Shown: one piece after another, positions 8,145-16,866 of the stretch
Layout of the letters: each line of letters begins with the position of its first letter
Position numbering within the stretch: position 1 is the first letter of the stretch
Source: Thermoplasmata archaeon
Lineage (GTDB): Archaea; Thermoplasmatota; Thermoplasmata; Lutacidiplasmatales; UBA184
Assembly (NCBI GenBank): GCA_022750205.1
Contig: JAKIWD010000003.1
Coordinates: forward strand, 1 to 41,598
DNA: 41,598 bases
Reading direction: 5' to 3'
The notes under the pieces: model-generated
What the model was told of the DNA's origin: nothing
Seen by the model: only the letters and a program-made list of their open reading frames with translations
Database searches by the model: none
Made by a program: the position numbers and the translations under genes

Positions 8145-8999
8145 ATGACCTCCGGTTCCTTTCCGCTCTCCTCGGCGTCGGCTTCCCCCGCCCCGATCCC
8201 CGTGAGCGAGCTGCACGCCGGTATTCAGCGCGCCCTGCGGGGAGCCCTCAAGGGGGACCCCCCCCACGGAGGGGCGGAAGCGTACCTCGGGTCGCCCGTT
8301 CCGGTTCTGGGCCTGCGGGTCCCCGAACTCAATATCCTCGTCCGAACGTTTCGCCAAGCAAACCCCAAGCTCTCTCCGGCCGCCTACCGGCAACTGGCCC
8401 GCCAGCTGTGGAACGGGCCGACGTTCGAGGAAAGGGCCGTGGGCATCATGCTCCTCGCCCACCGGCCCCTGGTCACCGACCCTGTGACCTGGCGGCTCGT
8501 CCGAGGGTGGCCGGATGCGGCGACCGGGTGGGGGCTGAGCGACACGGTCTCCCTGCAGCTCATCTCCCCCGCGGTCGCGGCCTCTTCCGAGCGGTTTCGG
8601 GAAGTGCAGGGATGGACCACCGCGCCCAGTCTGTGGCGGAGGAGAGCCTCCCTGTATGCGATGGCCGGTCTCGTACGCTCCGGGGAGGTAGGCAGGCCGC
8701 TCGCCCAGATCCACCGACTGCGCCGCGATCCAGAGCGGTGGGTCCAACGCGCCGTAGGAACCTGGTTGCGCGAGTGTTGGAAGCAAGATGCTGATCGGAC
8801 CGAGCGCTACATGCTCGCGAACGCGAAGAACCTCACCCCGACAGCGATCACCGTCGGCACAGAGCGCGCGAGCCGAACCTACCGAGAGCGGCTTCGGGCG
8901 GTGGCGAGCTTGGCCCGTGAGACCGGCTCCTTGCGGAGCCGCCAGATACACTCCATCGGCCACCGTCGCGCCCAACGCTCCTCTTCCCGGCTCAAGTAG
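8145..8999 (+). CDS. AlkD-family DNA alkylation repair protein (HEAT-like glycosylase)
   Basis: A 284-residue protein resembling the AlkC/AlkD DNA glycosylases, which remove alkylated bases with a solenoid of HEAT-like helical repeats. Visible marks are YLGSPVPVLGLRVPELNILVR near residues 45-65, RQLWNGPTFEERAVGIMLL, and the later helix pairs ending with VQRAVGTWLRECWKQD, where the basic concave surface would contact DNA. The length without its tail (about 240) is normal for the family. The last 40 residues are rich in Arg and Ser and are encoded where the gene overlaps the 3' end of the convergent methyltransferase gene by 121 bp, so this tail may be a late extension. The catalytic Asp/Trp set was not assigned with certainty. 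Confidence 0.82.
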   Translation: MTSGSFPLSSASASPAPIPVSELHAGIQRALRGALKGDPPHGGAEAYLGSPVPVLGLRVPELNILVRTFRQANPKLSPAAYRQLARQLWNGPTFEERAVGIMLLAHRPLVTDPVTWRLVRGWPDAATGWGLSDTVSLQLISPAVAASSERFREVQGWTTAPSLWRRRASLYAMAGLVRSGEVGRPLAQIHRLRRDPERWVQRAVGTWLRECWKQDADRTERYMLANAKNLTPTAITVGTERASRTYRERLRAVASLARETGSLRSRQIHSIGHRRAQRSSSRLK

Positions 9000-9694
9000 G
9001 TGGAGCGACCGCCGACGCGGGGTTGGGTCTCCTCGAGTCGCTCGATCACGAGCCCCTGGCTCCGGAAAAGGCCGACCCATTCGCCGTACGGGAGCTGGAA
9101 GTCGACCTCGTTCCCGTAGTCGACCGCGCGCATCCCGAAGTACGGGGTCGTCAGTCTCGCTCGCATCCGATCCGCGCGCCGGTCCCGAAAGAGAACGGAG
9201 ATCGGGCTGGCCGTGCTGAACACGAGGTGTCCACCCTCTCGAAGCACCCGGGCGCACTCGGGTATGGAGCGGTACGGATCGGCGAAGGTCAGTGCGCCCC
9301 AATCACAGAACACCAGGTCAAACCGCGCGTCCGGGAACGGCAGAACTTCCGCCGATCCCTGCACGAGTCGCACGCGCGATCGCGCCTCCCGGAGCTCGCG
9401 ACGGGCATGCGCGAGCTGGGTCCGAGAGAAATCGAGACCCAGGGCGTGCGCACCCCGCCGTGCCAAGGCGATCGACCAGCGCGCCGCACCGCACCCCACC
9501 TCGAGCGTGTCCCGGCCGCGCACGGGAGGGAGGAGCCGCAGCGACGATTCGGGGACTCGCCACAACCCCCAGGACATTGCTAAGCGGCCCCGGAGGGCTG
9601 CCCGGTGTTTCCGATCGTACGAATCGCTCGTGGCCTCCCAGCAACGGCGATTCGTTCGGATGTGGCGGTCCGCGCGCCTTGGGGACCTCGTCAC
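8879..9694 (-). CDS. Class I SAM-dependent methyltransferase
   Basis: A 271-residue protein with the Rossmann methyltransferase core. Motif I is LEVGCGAARWSIALARRG (about residues 64-81), the acidic residue after strand 2 is in ALGLDFS, QGSAEVLPFPDARFDLVF follows as motifs II-III, and LREGGHLVFSTAS is the post-motif strand. The N-terminus CWEATSDSYDRKH and the C-terminal WARRWPMECIWRLRK are shared by a group of archaeal and bacterial small-molecule methyltransferases of undefined substrate. Start is GTG 9694; the true start could be slightly later. The final 40 codons overlap the end of the AlkD-like gene on the opposite strand. It lies 87 bp downstream of the large surface-protein gene on the same strand. 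Confidence 0.85.
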   Translation of the reverse strand: MTRSPRRADRHIRTNRRCWEATSDSYDRKHRAALRGRLAMSWGLWRVPESSLRLLPPVRGRDTLEVGCGAARWSIALARRGAHALGLDFSRTQLAHARRELREARSRVRLVQGSAEVLPFPDARFDLVFCDWGALTFADPYRSIPECARVLREGGHLVFSTASPISVLFRDRRADRMRARLTTPYFGMRAVDYGNEVDFQLPYGEWVGLFRSQGLVIERLEETQPRVGGRSTYLSREEERWARRWPMECIWRLRKEPVSRAKLATARSRSR

Positions 9695-9781
9695 TCGCCG
9701 TCCCGTTTCCTCCGCGCGGCGAAGACCACGAGCCGGCTCACGTTCGTGCCCGCGGGGCCCTGCGACCGGTGTCGAGCTGCC

Positions 9782-12700
9782 TCAGGCCGGAGGGGCCGGG
9801 GGTTCACCCGGCTCGGGCCCCACGGCGAACGACCCATCGGAAGGGGTCTCGATCGGGGTTTCCAGCTCACGAGGACCGGTGTCGGCCGGCTCGAGCGGGC
9901 CGGGGCCTCCGTCCTTGGGCGGGTGGCGCCGCATGACCAACAGCGCCGCCAAGGCGAGAACCACGATCAAGGCTGCGACGACTCCCGCGTAGAGCTCCCA
10001 GGGCACCGCCGTCGACGACGGCGTCGTGGGGGTGGGGGTCGGTGGGGGCGTTGTGCTGTTGTTGCCGGGGGGCTTGCCGCCTCCGCCGCCACCACCGCCT
10101 CCGCCACCGCCGCCTCCCCCGCCGCCGCCCCCTCCACCACCGCCGCCCCCGCCTCCGGTCGAGGAGTTATGGGCGACAAAGGTCGACGAGGTCCCCAGCC
10201 ATTGGCCACCGGCGGGGTCGTAGACCGCCAACGTCAGGGTGTACGTGCCGTTGGTCGGAGCCTCTACGACAAGCGAACCTCCGCCGAGCTGCAGGTCACC
10301 GAGAACATTGCTCGAGGTGGTGGCGGGCGCGGGAGTGGTGAAGTTCAGCCACGCCGCATTGATCGACGCCGGTCCGCTCAAAGAGAACGTGACGGTGATC
10401 GGTCCGACGGGCAACGTCATGCCGCCGGCCGGGCCGGTGATCGCCAGCGCCACGACCGAGAACGGCAAGATGGTCGTGTTCAGCGTGTAGATAGGGAACC
10501 CTCCGCTGCCCAGGAACTGCGTGCTGAACAGCGTGACTTCGAGCTCGTAGGCTCCGCCTGCGAGATCGTTGCCCGACACGAAGTCGCTCGCCACGATCCC
10601 GACAGAACCGCTCGAGGTCCCGGGGAGCCAGAGACGGGCGTCCCCCGGCAGGTTCGTGGCGGAAGGCGTGTCGGTCAGGACCGCTTCGGTCGTCGGGTCG
10701 ACGACGCTGAGGGTCTCGCTGTAGGCTGAGGCGTTTGCGGCGATCGTCGTCGTGAAGGCGGCCGCCACGGTCGTCGCCGGCGCGCCCATGAGGTCCTCCC
10801 CCGGCGTCGGGCTGGTGATCGTCGCGGTCGGATTCGCCTCGACGGAGAACGTGAGGTTGGTCTGGTTCGCCACGTTGATCAGCCCGTCGGACGCCGAGAA
10901 GTCGAGCTGGTAGGTCCCGGCGCTCGGCACGGTGCAGGTCGCCGAGGCATCCACCGCGCCCGACAGGACCGAGCTAGGGCAGCTCAGCGTCGGGGACGAA
11001 GCGTCGGCGTGTAGCGTCCAGTTGATCGGGGTCGCCGGGTCCGCGGCATGCAGCGCAATGGGGAAGGGGACGGTGGGTTGGACCAAGCCGGCGATCGAGG
11101 CCGCCACGACGAACGTGCCCGGTCCCTTCAGGAGGTAGAACGAGCCCGAGCCGCCGACGGTCAGCGCCGTGACGGTGGCCGACGAAGCGCTCGCCGTGAG
11201 GTTGGAGGTGACGACGACCGTCGGACTCCCGTACCCGGCACCGACCAGCGAGACATTGTACGCGCCGGCGGGGAGGTTAGCGCTCGCCCCGGCAGCGACC
11301 GTCCAGGTTCCCGAGGTGCCTTGGACGTCCAACGCCACGGGGGCGTAGGGGTCGACCAAGAAGGAAACGGGGTAGGTCTGCGCGCCGAACGACGCCGTCA
11401 CGCTTCCGCCTCCCGCGACCTGGAGTGCGTACGAGGCCAGCCAGTCGCCGGCGGCGTTCTGGTTGTACTGCGTGAGCACCGTGACCGATCCGCTCGTGCT
11501 CCACCCGGTGAACATCATCCCGATGGCGGGTTCCGGCGCGAGCGCGTACACTCCGGCCGCGACGGAGCCGTTGGAGGCAGTACCCGAGTAGGAGGTCGCT
11601 TCGTTGAATACGATGGAACCTCCCGATGCGGTGAAGTTCACCGTCGAAACGCCCGCGGCGACATGGAAGCTCGCGTTGAGCTGGATCGCGGATCGCAAGG
11701 TGAGGGTCGTCAGCGAGGAGGTCAGGTTCCCGATGATCGCCCCGACGGCCGGGCTGATCGACCAGCCGAGGAAGTAGTCCCCCGGCGCAGGGACCGCGGC
11801 GATCGAATGCGTGGCGCGGGCGATCTGCGATTCCGTGATCGAGCCGGTGACGACCGCCCCGTCGAGGGCGATATGGCCGCCGACCCCACCGCGGATGGTG
11901 AGGTTGATGGTCGGGCTCGCATTGAATTCGGCCGTGAGCATCGACGTCCCATTCTGGAGCTCGAGGTTCGTCACGCGGCTGTAGTTCGAGAGCGTGCCCT
12001 CGCCCGTCGCATGCCACGCCGCGAAGGTGAACGAGGCGTTCGGGCTCGCGGAGATCGAGTACGTCCCGGAAACGAGGACGAGAACGGTGCCCGGATTGTG
12101 GGCAATGCCGTTGACGACGATCTTACCGCCGTCGATCGGGGTCGCCTCCAGCACGAGCGTGTCGTTCAAGGTCGTCGGCAGGTAGTGCGCGTCCAGCGAC
12201 GTCCCCGTGCCGCCCGTGAAGTTGATCCAGGTGTAGTTGGCGATCGGCGTGAACACGTAGACGCTACCGGTCGATGTCCAACCGTTGAACTTGAAGCCGG
12301 GCTGGGGCAGGGCTTGGACCGAGTAGATGCCCGGCGTCAGCGAAAAGCTCCGGTTGCCCACGACGGTCACGGCGCTGGTCAGCAACTGCCCATCGAACGG
12401 AATGCCCGGGTTGATCCCCGTCGGGAGCGGAGAAGGGGCCCACGAGAATCCCGGGACCAAACTGAGGTTCCCCTCGTGGTTCTCCTCGGTGATCAGCAGG
12501 TGGGTGACAGGTGCGAGGCCGGGGGCGAACGTGACCGTGATCGTCGCGGACGACGTGAGAGTGAAGCTGCTCCACCCCGTCGTCGCGGAGTCCAGCGTGG
12601 CCCCGGTCGTGGAACTGTAGCTCGTGAAGGACGAACCGGTAGCGGGGATCGCGTTGAGCGAGTAGGACCCGGGATCCAAGTGCTGGATCGTGGTCGTCCC

Positions 12701-14263
12701 GTGGAGCGTGTAGTTGAGGAAGTGGACCACGCCCGAGCCCGCTCCCGCCCACTGGAGTGTGAGGGAGCCCCCACCCGAGGTGGGGACGCTGAAGTTCTGG
12801 ACCGCGTAGAACGGGAGCCCGGCGGAATCGAACGCATACGACGTCAGATACTGGTTGTACTGCCCAAAGTCCCGGGTAACGCCCTGGAAGTCCGTGGCTC
12901 CGAATTCGTAGGCGTTCTGGTTGGCCGCGAAACTGTACCAGGGGTAGCTGCAGAAGTCGCTCCCGTCCCGGCCGAGGCAGGCGCCGCCGCTCAGGGAGTC
13001 GATCCACGAGATCCCGCCGAAGTCCTGGATGAAGCCGACCTGGCTCGCGGTCTGCCGGGATTTGGCGTTGAAGAAGACCGTCGGGTAGATGTGCCACGGG
13101 ACGAGCGTGTTGTTGATCCACCGCGACGGGATGTACGAGCCGCACGGGGCGGCGGGATTGTACTGGGTTGGAGGTGGAGCGCCGGCGTTGCAGCCCCCGA
13201 AGGAGTCGTTGCCCGGGTCGACCGTCGTATGTCCGGCTTCGAACGAGAACGATACCGGTAGGTCGCCGCCGGGGCTCCAGGGGAGCGCGTCGTCCACGTT
13301 GTTGGCGAGGTAGGCCGGGTTCAGGGGGTAGCGGCCCGAGTTGTTGTAGAGCGTGAGGTCCGAGGTGATCCCCGTCGACTGGTCGGCGACGACGATCGCC
13401 TCACCGGTCCGAGACCCTTCCCAGCCGGTCATGGTGATGAGGACACGATCGCCCTGGTTCATCTGGAACGGCGCGTTCGTGCCCGTGTCATTGAGGGCCG
13501 ACTGGTAGCACGGGTCTTCCTGCCCGTCCGACAGTTCGATCTGCCACGCTACCGCGTAGGCGCCCCACACGCCGGGCTGGGAGAATCCGGCCCCGTTCGT
13601 GTCCGGGTAGAATTGGAGTTCGAGGAAGCACTGGCCCATGTAGCCGAACGGGTCGTACAGGTTCATGCCGAACCAGACCGCGATGTACAGCGCCGATTGA
13701 TTCTGCGCCGCGCTCGTCTCGATCGGGAGCGAGACGTTCCACGTGACGTTCCCACCGCTCCCCGGAAGGTTGGAGAACGGCTCGAGTCCCGGCTCGTCGT
13801 GCCCGTAGCAGTTGTCCGCGTACGCCCACTGCCCGGCGTCGGGCCAGCGCCCGAAACACTCGTTGGTGAGCGACGGGAACGTCGGCGTCAACCCGGTGGG
13901 GGCCCTCGACGGGGACGCCGTGACCGGCGCTCCGGGCGGGACGGCGTCCGGGCCCCAGGCGCCGGGGTGGTAGCCGGGGTTGATGCTGTGGAATGCGAGA
14001 CCGGGCGCTCGCGCCGACGGCACGTGTCCGACAGCGGGCGTCGGAATGGAGGTCGAGCTAATGGCCCGGGGAGGGCTGGCGGTGGAGGGGGCGACCCCGA
14101 TCCCAACGTGCGGGACGTTTGCGGGGGCCGCGGCGGACGCCGGGGACGGCATCGAGCCGAGGATCGCGACGAGGGTGATCAGGACCATGAGCGATCCCGT
14201 GCGTAGTCGTCGACCCCGAGTCCCGATTTGCCTCACGTTCCGTTTCCTCCGCGCGAGGGCCAC
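9782..14263 (-). CDS. Giant membrane-anchored surface protein with InlB-B-like repeats and poly-Gly hinge
   Basis: A 1,493-residue protein. The N-terminus has a basic region (RRKR, RGRRLR) and a hydrophobic stretch ending ASA near residue 44: a signal peptide. Residues about 130-480 form a globular region with eight cysteines (for example NECFGRW, DNCYGHD, GGCNAG) and many aromatics. From about 500 to 960 come at least five divergent repeats of the type G-x-Y-S-x-x-A-x-P-x-x-G-x-x-F-x-G-W, like the InlB B-repeat/Flg_new stalk domains. Ig-like beta sandwiches follow to about 1365. Then 27 consecutive glycines (1370-1396), a Thr/Pro linker, one transmembrane helix (about 1424-1444), MRR as the stop-transfer signal, and an acidic Pro-rich cytoplasmic tail. 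N-glycosylation sequons are frequent. The function is unknown; a surface-layer, adhesin or substrate-binding role fits. Start is GTG 14263, divergent from the thermopsin pair. Confidence 0.85.
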   Translation of the reverse strand: MALARRKRNVRQIGTRGRRLRTGSLMVLITLVAILGSMPSPASAAAPANVPHVGIGVAPSTASPPRAISSTSIPTPAVGHVPSARAPGLAFHSINPGYHPGAWGPDAVPPGAPVTASPSRAPTGLTPTFPSLTNECFGRWPDAGQWAYADNCYGHDEPGLEPFSNLPGSGGNVTWNVSLPIETSAAQNQSALYIAVWFGMNLYDPFGYMGQCFLELQFYPDTNGAGFSQPGVWGAYAVAWQIELSDGQEDPCYQSALNDTGTNAPFQMNQGDRVLITMTGWEGSRTGEAIVVADQSTGITSDLTLYNNSGRYPLNPAYLANNVDDALPWSPGGDLPVSFSFEAGHTTVDPGNDSFGGCNAGAPPPTQYNPAAPCGSYIPSRWINNTLVPWHIYPTVFFNAKSRQTASQVGFIQDFGGISWIDSLSGGACLGRDGSDFCSYPWYSFAANQNAYEFGATDFQGVTRDFGQYNQYLTSYAFDSAGLPFYAVQNFSVPTSGGGSLTLQWAGAGSGVVHFLNYTLHGTTTIQHLDPGSYSLNAIPATGSSFTSYSSTTGATLDSATTGWSSFTLTSSATITVTFAPGLAPVTHLLITEENHEGNLSLVPGFSWAPSPLPTGINPGIPFDGQLLTSAVTVVGNRSFSLTPGIYSVQALPQPGFKFNGWTSTGSVYVFTPIANYTWINFTGGTGTSLDAHYLPTTLNDTLVLEATPIDGGKIVVNGIAHNPGTVLVLVSGTYSISASPNASFTFAAWHATGEGTLSNYSRVTNLELQNGTSMLTAEFNASPTINLTIRGGVGGHIALDGAVVTGSITESQIARATHSIAAVPAPGDYFLGWSISPAVGAIIGNLTSSLTTLTLRSAIQLNASFHVAAGVSTVNFTASGGSIVFNEATSYSGTASNGSVAAGVYALAPEPAIGMMFTGWSTSGSVTVLTQYNQNAAGDWLASYALQVAGGGSVTASFGAQTYPVSFLVDPYAPVALDVQGTSGTWTVAAGASANLPAGAYNVSLVGAGYGSPTVVVTSNLTASASSATVTALTVGGSGSFYLLKGPGTFVVAASIAGLVQPTVPFPIALHAADPATPINWTLHADASSPTLSCPSSVLSGAVDASATCTVPSAGTYQLDFSASDGLINVANQTNLTFSVEANPTATITSPTPGEDLMGAPATTVAAAFTTTIAANASAYSETLSVVDPTTEAVLTDTPSATNLPGDARLWLPGTSSGSVGIVASDFVSGNDLAGGAYELEVTLFSTQFLGSGGFPIYTLNTTILPFSVVALAITGPAGGMTLPVGPITVTFSLSGPASINAAWLNFTTPAPATTSSNVLGDLQLGGGSLVVEAPTNGTYTLTLAVYDPAGGQWLGTSSTFVAHNSSTGGGGGGGGGGGGGGGGGGGGGGGGGGGKPPGNNSTTPPPTPTPTTPSSTAVPWELYAGVVAALIVVLALAALLVMRRHPPKDGGPGPLEPADTGPRELETPIETPSDGSFAVGPEPGEPPAPPA
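10076..10156 (-). repeat. Poly-glycine codon tract (27 GGN codons)
   Basis: Twenty-seven consecutive glycine codons lie between an STG and a KPPG segment of the large surface protein. The codons are mixed (GGC, GGA, GGT, GGG), so the tract is not one simple microsatellite unit, although it would still be prone to length change. It forms a flexible hinge just outside the membrane. Confidence 0.9.
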
Positions 14264-14439
14264 GGTTCGCCGCAGTGGTCCCTCTTCCGCGTCTGCACGA
14301 TCGCAGCCGCGGCGAGAGCCTCAGCGGCCCACCCCGGATGGCCCAGATTCCGTTCGAATAAGAGGGGGTATAAGAAACCGTGCCAAATCAGACGCCGCAG
14401 CCCCGAAATGGGGACTCTCACGCCGGCCCGGCAGGTTGC

Positions 14440-14446
14440 GATATCG
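14440..14446 (+). promoter_or_regulatory. TATA-like element for the first thermopsin gene
   Basis: GATATCG is centred about 25 bp before the ATG at 14467 and would give a leaderless message. A second candidate, GGTATAAG at 14369-14376, reads as a TATA-like element on both strands and may serve the divergent surface-protein gene. Confidence 0.4.
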
Positions 14447-14466
14447 TCCCTCGAGAGTCAGGGCAC

Positions 14467-16866
14467 ATGACGTATAACTCGAGGGAATCCGCCGCCCGAA
14501 TATGGGCGGCGACCGGGGTGGCACTCCTCCTAGCGATGTGCCTCCCGCTGAACTCGGAGAATCAATCGGCGGGCCAGCTCCGAATCGCGGTGTCGTCGGA
14601 CAGCGCGGCCCGTCCCGCGGGGTCGTCGCTCCTCTCCCAGCCCGCGCCGGACCCGCCGGGGAGCAGCCTGCGAGAGGAGGGAGGGAATCCGCGTCCGGCG
14701 GCCACGGGGGTCGACCCCTACCTGACGTTCACCCAGCAACCGGCGCCGGTGGGAGAGGCGGATTTTGGCCTCGGCCCGGGGGGTGCACCTCTCGGCTATG
14801 CCACCTCGATCTTCCTCGGTCAGATCGACCTGACGAACCTCTCGGTGCTGAACTCGAGCTTGCCGAGCCCCGGCGCGCTGACCTTTCAGCTGAACGTCAA
14901 CCTCGAGTTCTCCGAGGGCCCGAAAACGTACGTCTACTGGGCCCAGGACCTGTTCCAGTTCAATACCCAGGGTGGGGAGGCCCAGTTCGCCGACGCTGTC
15001 TGGAACGCTTCGGGCGTCGGCGACCAGCTGACCCCCTCCTCGCTCGTCGGGAACGGCAATCTGACCTCGTCTCCGGCCGGGAAGTTCTATTCCTACGCCG
15101 CCGGCCCGAACGCGACGGGAAATGGGATATTCTTCCCGCTGCCCGCCGAGGTTCAACTGCAGGTCACCTCCCTCGACGTCCAGGGCGTCCCCGGTCTCGA
15201 TTTCCAATTTGAGGACGGCTTCGGCTGGAACACCTACGACGTGGTACGATTCCCGTTTGCAGCAGGGGCCTTGGTCTCGGGTTTTGTCGTGAACGGGTCG
15301 GCCTATCGCCCGGACGGAAAGTACCTCGACGCCGAGCTAGTGTTGGGGGGCCCCAGCCCCGGCGCCAGCACCGTTGCGCGGACACTCGGCGCCCGCCTCG
15401 CCCTCCTCTACTGGAACGGGCACAACCTCCAGTCGATCCTCGACTCCTACAACTTCGGGGGAGACTCGACGGCCTCGATCGGCCATGTCGAGAGTTCCCC
15501 GGCCTTCGACCCCACCGACGGATCGGTGACCGCGGGCTTGAACGCAAGCGCCTCCGGCCCCCTCGGCCCGCTGTTCAATCGCTCGGACCTGGGTGTCGTC
15601 AACATCTCGACCTCCGTCGCCGCTGGCTCCGTCGCCATCAACGCTGCCGTCAACGAGACCTTTCAGGGCGGCGGCGCGAACTTCACCGTTCCGCCCGGCA
15701 ACTACACCTTCGCGATCTACGCCGACGGTCTGCGTCAGGGAGCGGCCCGAGCTGCCGTCAACGCGGGGTCGTACCTCGGGCTCGCCATCGCGTGGCACGT
15801 TGTCTACTCCCTCACGTTCCTCAGCGCTGGCCTCCCCACCGGTGTCACCTGGTCTGTCACCGTGAACGGTTCGACGGAGTCGTCGGACACCAGCACGATC
15901 TCCTTCGTGGCGTCGACCGGGAACTATTCGTTCCAGGTAGGACCGCAATCCGGCTTCGTGGCTTCTCCCGCTTCGGGATCGATCCCCGTCACGACGGAAG
16001 CCGTGATCGAGGACCTCGATTGGACGCTGCAGCTCGTGGCGCTGTCGTTTGTCGAGGTAGGGCTCCCGATTGCGACGCCCTGGTCCGTGACGGTCCAAGG
16101 CGTGGTGTACTCGGGAACGAGTTCGGCCATTTCCGTCACCGTACCTCCCGGAACGGTCGCCTACTCGGTAGGGGACGTCCCGGGGTACCGCTCCACCCCA
16201 CGCGTTGGGCTGCTTCAGGTGAATGCGGACAACCTCACGGTGAACTTGACATGGGTGCCGTTCACGTATCTGGTGAACTTCGTCGCCAACGGGCTCCCCG
16301 CGTCCGCGATCTGGTCGGTTAACCTGAGCACGGGCGGGGACGGGACGACGCTGACCGGCGACACGCCGGTCCAGTCGACGGAACTCCCGAATGGGAGCTT
16401 CGCGTTCCGCGTCGTCGGTCCGGCGGGATATACCCCGACCCTCCCGGGTTCTTCACTCGTCGTCGCCGGGCGCGACATCGAGGTCGCGATCCCGTTCGAG
16501 TTGGTCGTCGGGTTCATCCTGGGAAATCTCCTCCCCACGGATGTTTCCGTTTGGGTCGACAACCTGAGCCTCAACGTTTCCAATGGCAGTTTCAATTTCT
16601 CGGTCGTCCCGGGGATCCACGACGTCCGAGCGTCGGCGCCCGGGTACGCCTCGATCGAGCGCCTGGTCATCGTGGAGGCCAACCGCACCACGATCGTCGA
16701 CTGGCAGCTCTCGAGCGACGAGGCCGGCTCGACGTTCCTCTCCCCGACCGTCGGGGCGATCCTTGGGCTCGTTGGGGCGGCCGCGATGGTGGGATGGTTT
16801 GCGTTCCGTCGACGGAGATCGAAACGATCGCATGCACGAATTCGAGGCACAAATGACGACGTTTAG
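14467..16866 (+). CDS. Thermopsin-family (A5) protease with repeat stalk and membrane anchor
   Basis: A 799-residue protein. A signal peptide (IWAATGVALLLAMCLPL) precedes a short spacer. The thermopsin domain runs from about 81 to 440, with QQPAPVGEADFG, TFQLNVNLEF, TYVYWAQDLF, VVNGSAYRPDGKYLDAEL, and YWNGHNLQSI. Thermopsin is a secreted acid protease inhibited by pepstatin, and its catalytic residues are not firmly established. Three repeats of about 75 residues with the signature G-L-P-x(4-5)-W-S-V start near 447, 527 and 601. A PEGA-like domain (about 681-745: GFILGNLL, SVWVDNLSL, HDVRASAPGY), a transmembrane helix (about 758-780) and a basic tail RRRRSKR complete it. The protease would stand outside the cell on a stalk. 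GTG 14380 is an alternative start, but the signal peptide and the TATA spacing favour 14467. It overlaps the next thermopsin gene. Confidence 0.9.
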   Translation: MTYNSRESAARIWAATGVALLLAMCLPLNSENQSAGQLRIAVSSDSAARPAGSSLLSQPAPDPPGSSLREEGGNPRPAATGVDPYLTFTQQPAPVGEADFGLGPGGAPLGYATSIFLGQIDLTNLSVLNSSLPSPGALTFQLNVNLEFSEGPKTYVYWAQDLFQFNTQGGEAQFADAVWNASGVGDQLTPSSLVGNGNLTSSPAGKFYSYAAGPNATGNGIFFPLPAEVQLQVTSLDVQGVPGLDFQFEDGFGWNTYDVVRFPFAAGALVSGFVVNGSAYRPDGKYLDAELVLGGPSPGASTVARTLGARLALLYWNGHNLQSILDSYNFGGDSTASIGHVESSPAFDPTDGSVTAGLNASASGPLGPLFNRSDLGVVNISTSVAAGSVAINAAVNETFQGGGANFTVPPGNYTFAIYADGLRQGAARAAVNAGSYLGLAIAWHVVYSLTFLSAGLPTGVTWSVTVNGSTESSDTSTISFVASTGNYSFQVGPQSGFVASPASGSIPVTTEAVIEDLDWTLQLVALSFVEVGLPIATPWSVTVQGVVYSGTSSAISVTVPPGTVAYSVGDVPGYRSTPRVGLLQVNADNLTVNLTWVPFTYLVNFVANGLPASAIWSVNLSTGGDGTTLTGDTPVQSTELPNGSFAFRVVGPAGYTPTLPGSSLVVAGRDIEVAIPFELVVGFILGNLLPTDVSVWVDNLSLNVSNGSFNFSVVPGIHDVRASAPGYASIERLVIVEANRTTIVDWQLSSDEAGSTFLSPTVGAILGLVGAAAMVGWFAFRRRRSKRSHARIRGTNDDV

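Noticed and set aside
7851-9302. 483-codon minus-strand frame across the SRPBCC, AlkD and methyltransferase genes
   Set aside because: It crosses three recognisable genes in other frames and has no family features.
10076-10156. Possible CRISPR or tandem-repeat array
   Set aside because: The repeat is a codon-level GGN run of 81 bp with no spacers, inside a coding region.
10026-10223. Poly-proline open frame on the plus strand
   Set aside because: It is the reverse complement of the poly-Gly hinge and has no start or neighbourhood of its own.
11048-13261. Long open frame (about 737 codons) on the plus strand inside the large surface-protein gene
   Set aside because: Its product is Arg/Gly/Asp-rich low-complexity sequence with no recognisable domain, as expected opposite a GC-rich gene; the minus-strand protein has a signal peptide, repeats and an anchor.
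14380-14466. GTG at 14380 as start of the first thermopsin
   Set aside because: The added residues are polar and put the signal peptide inside the protein; ATG 14467 has a TATA-like element at the right distance.
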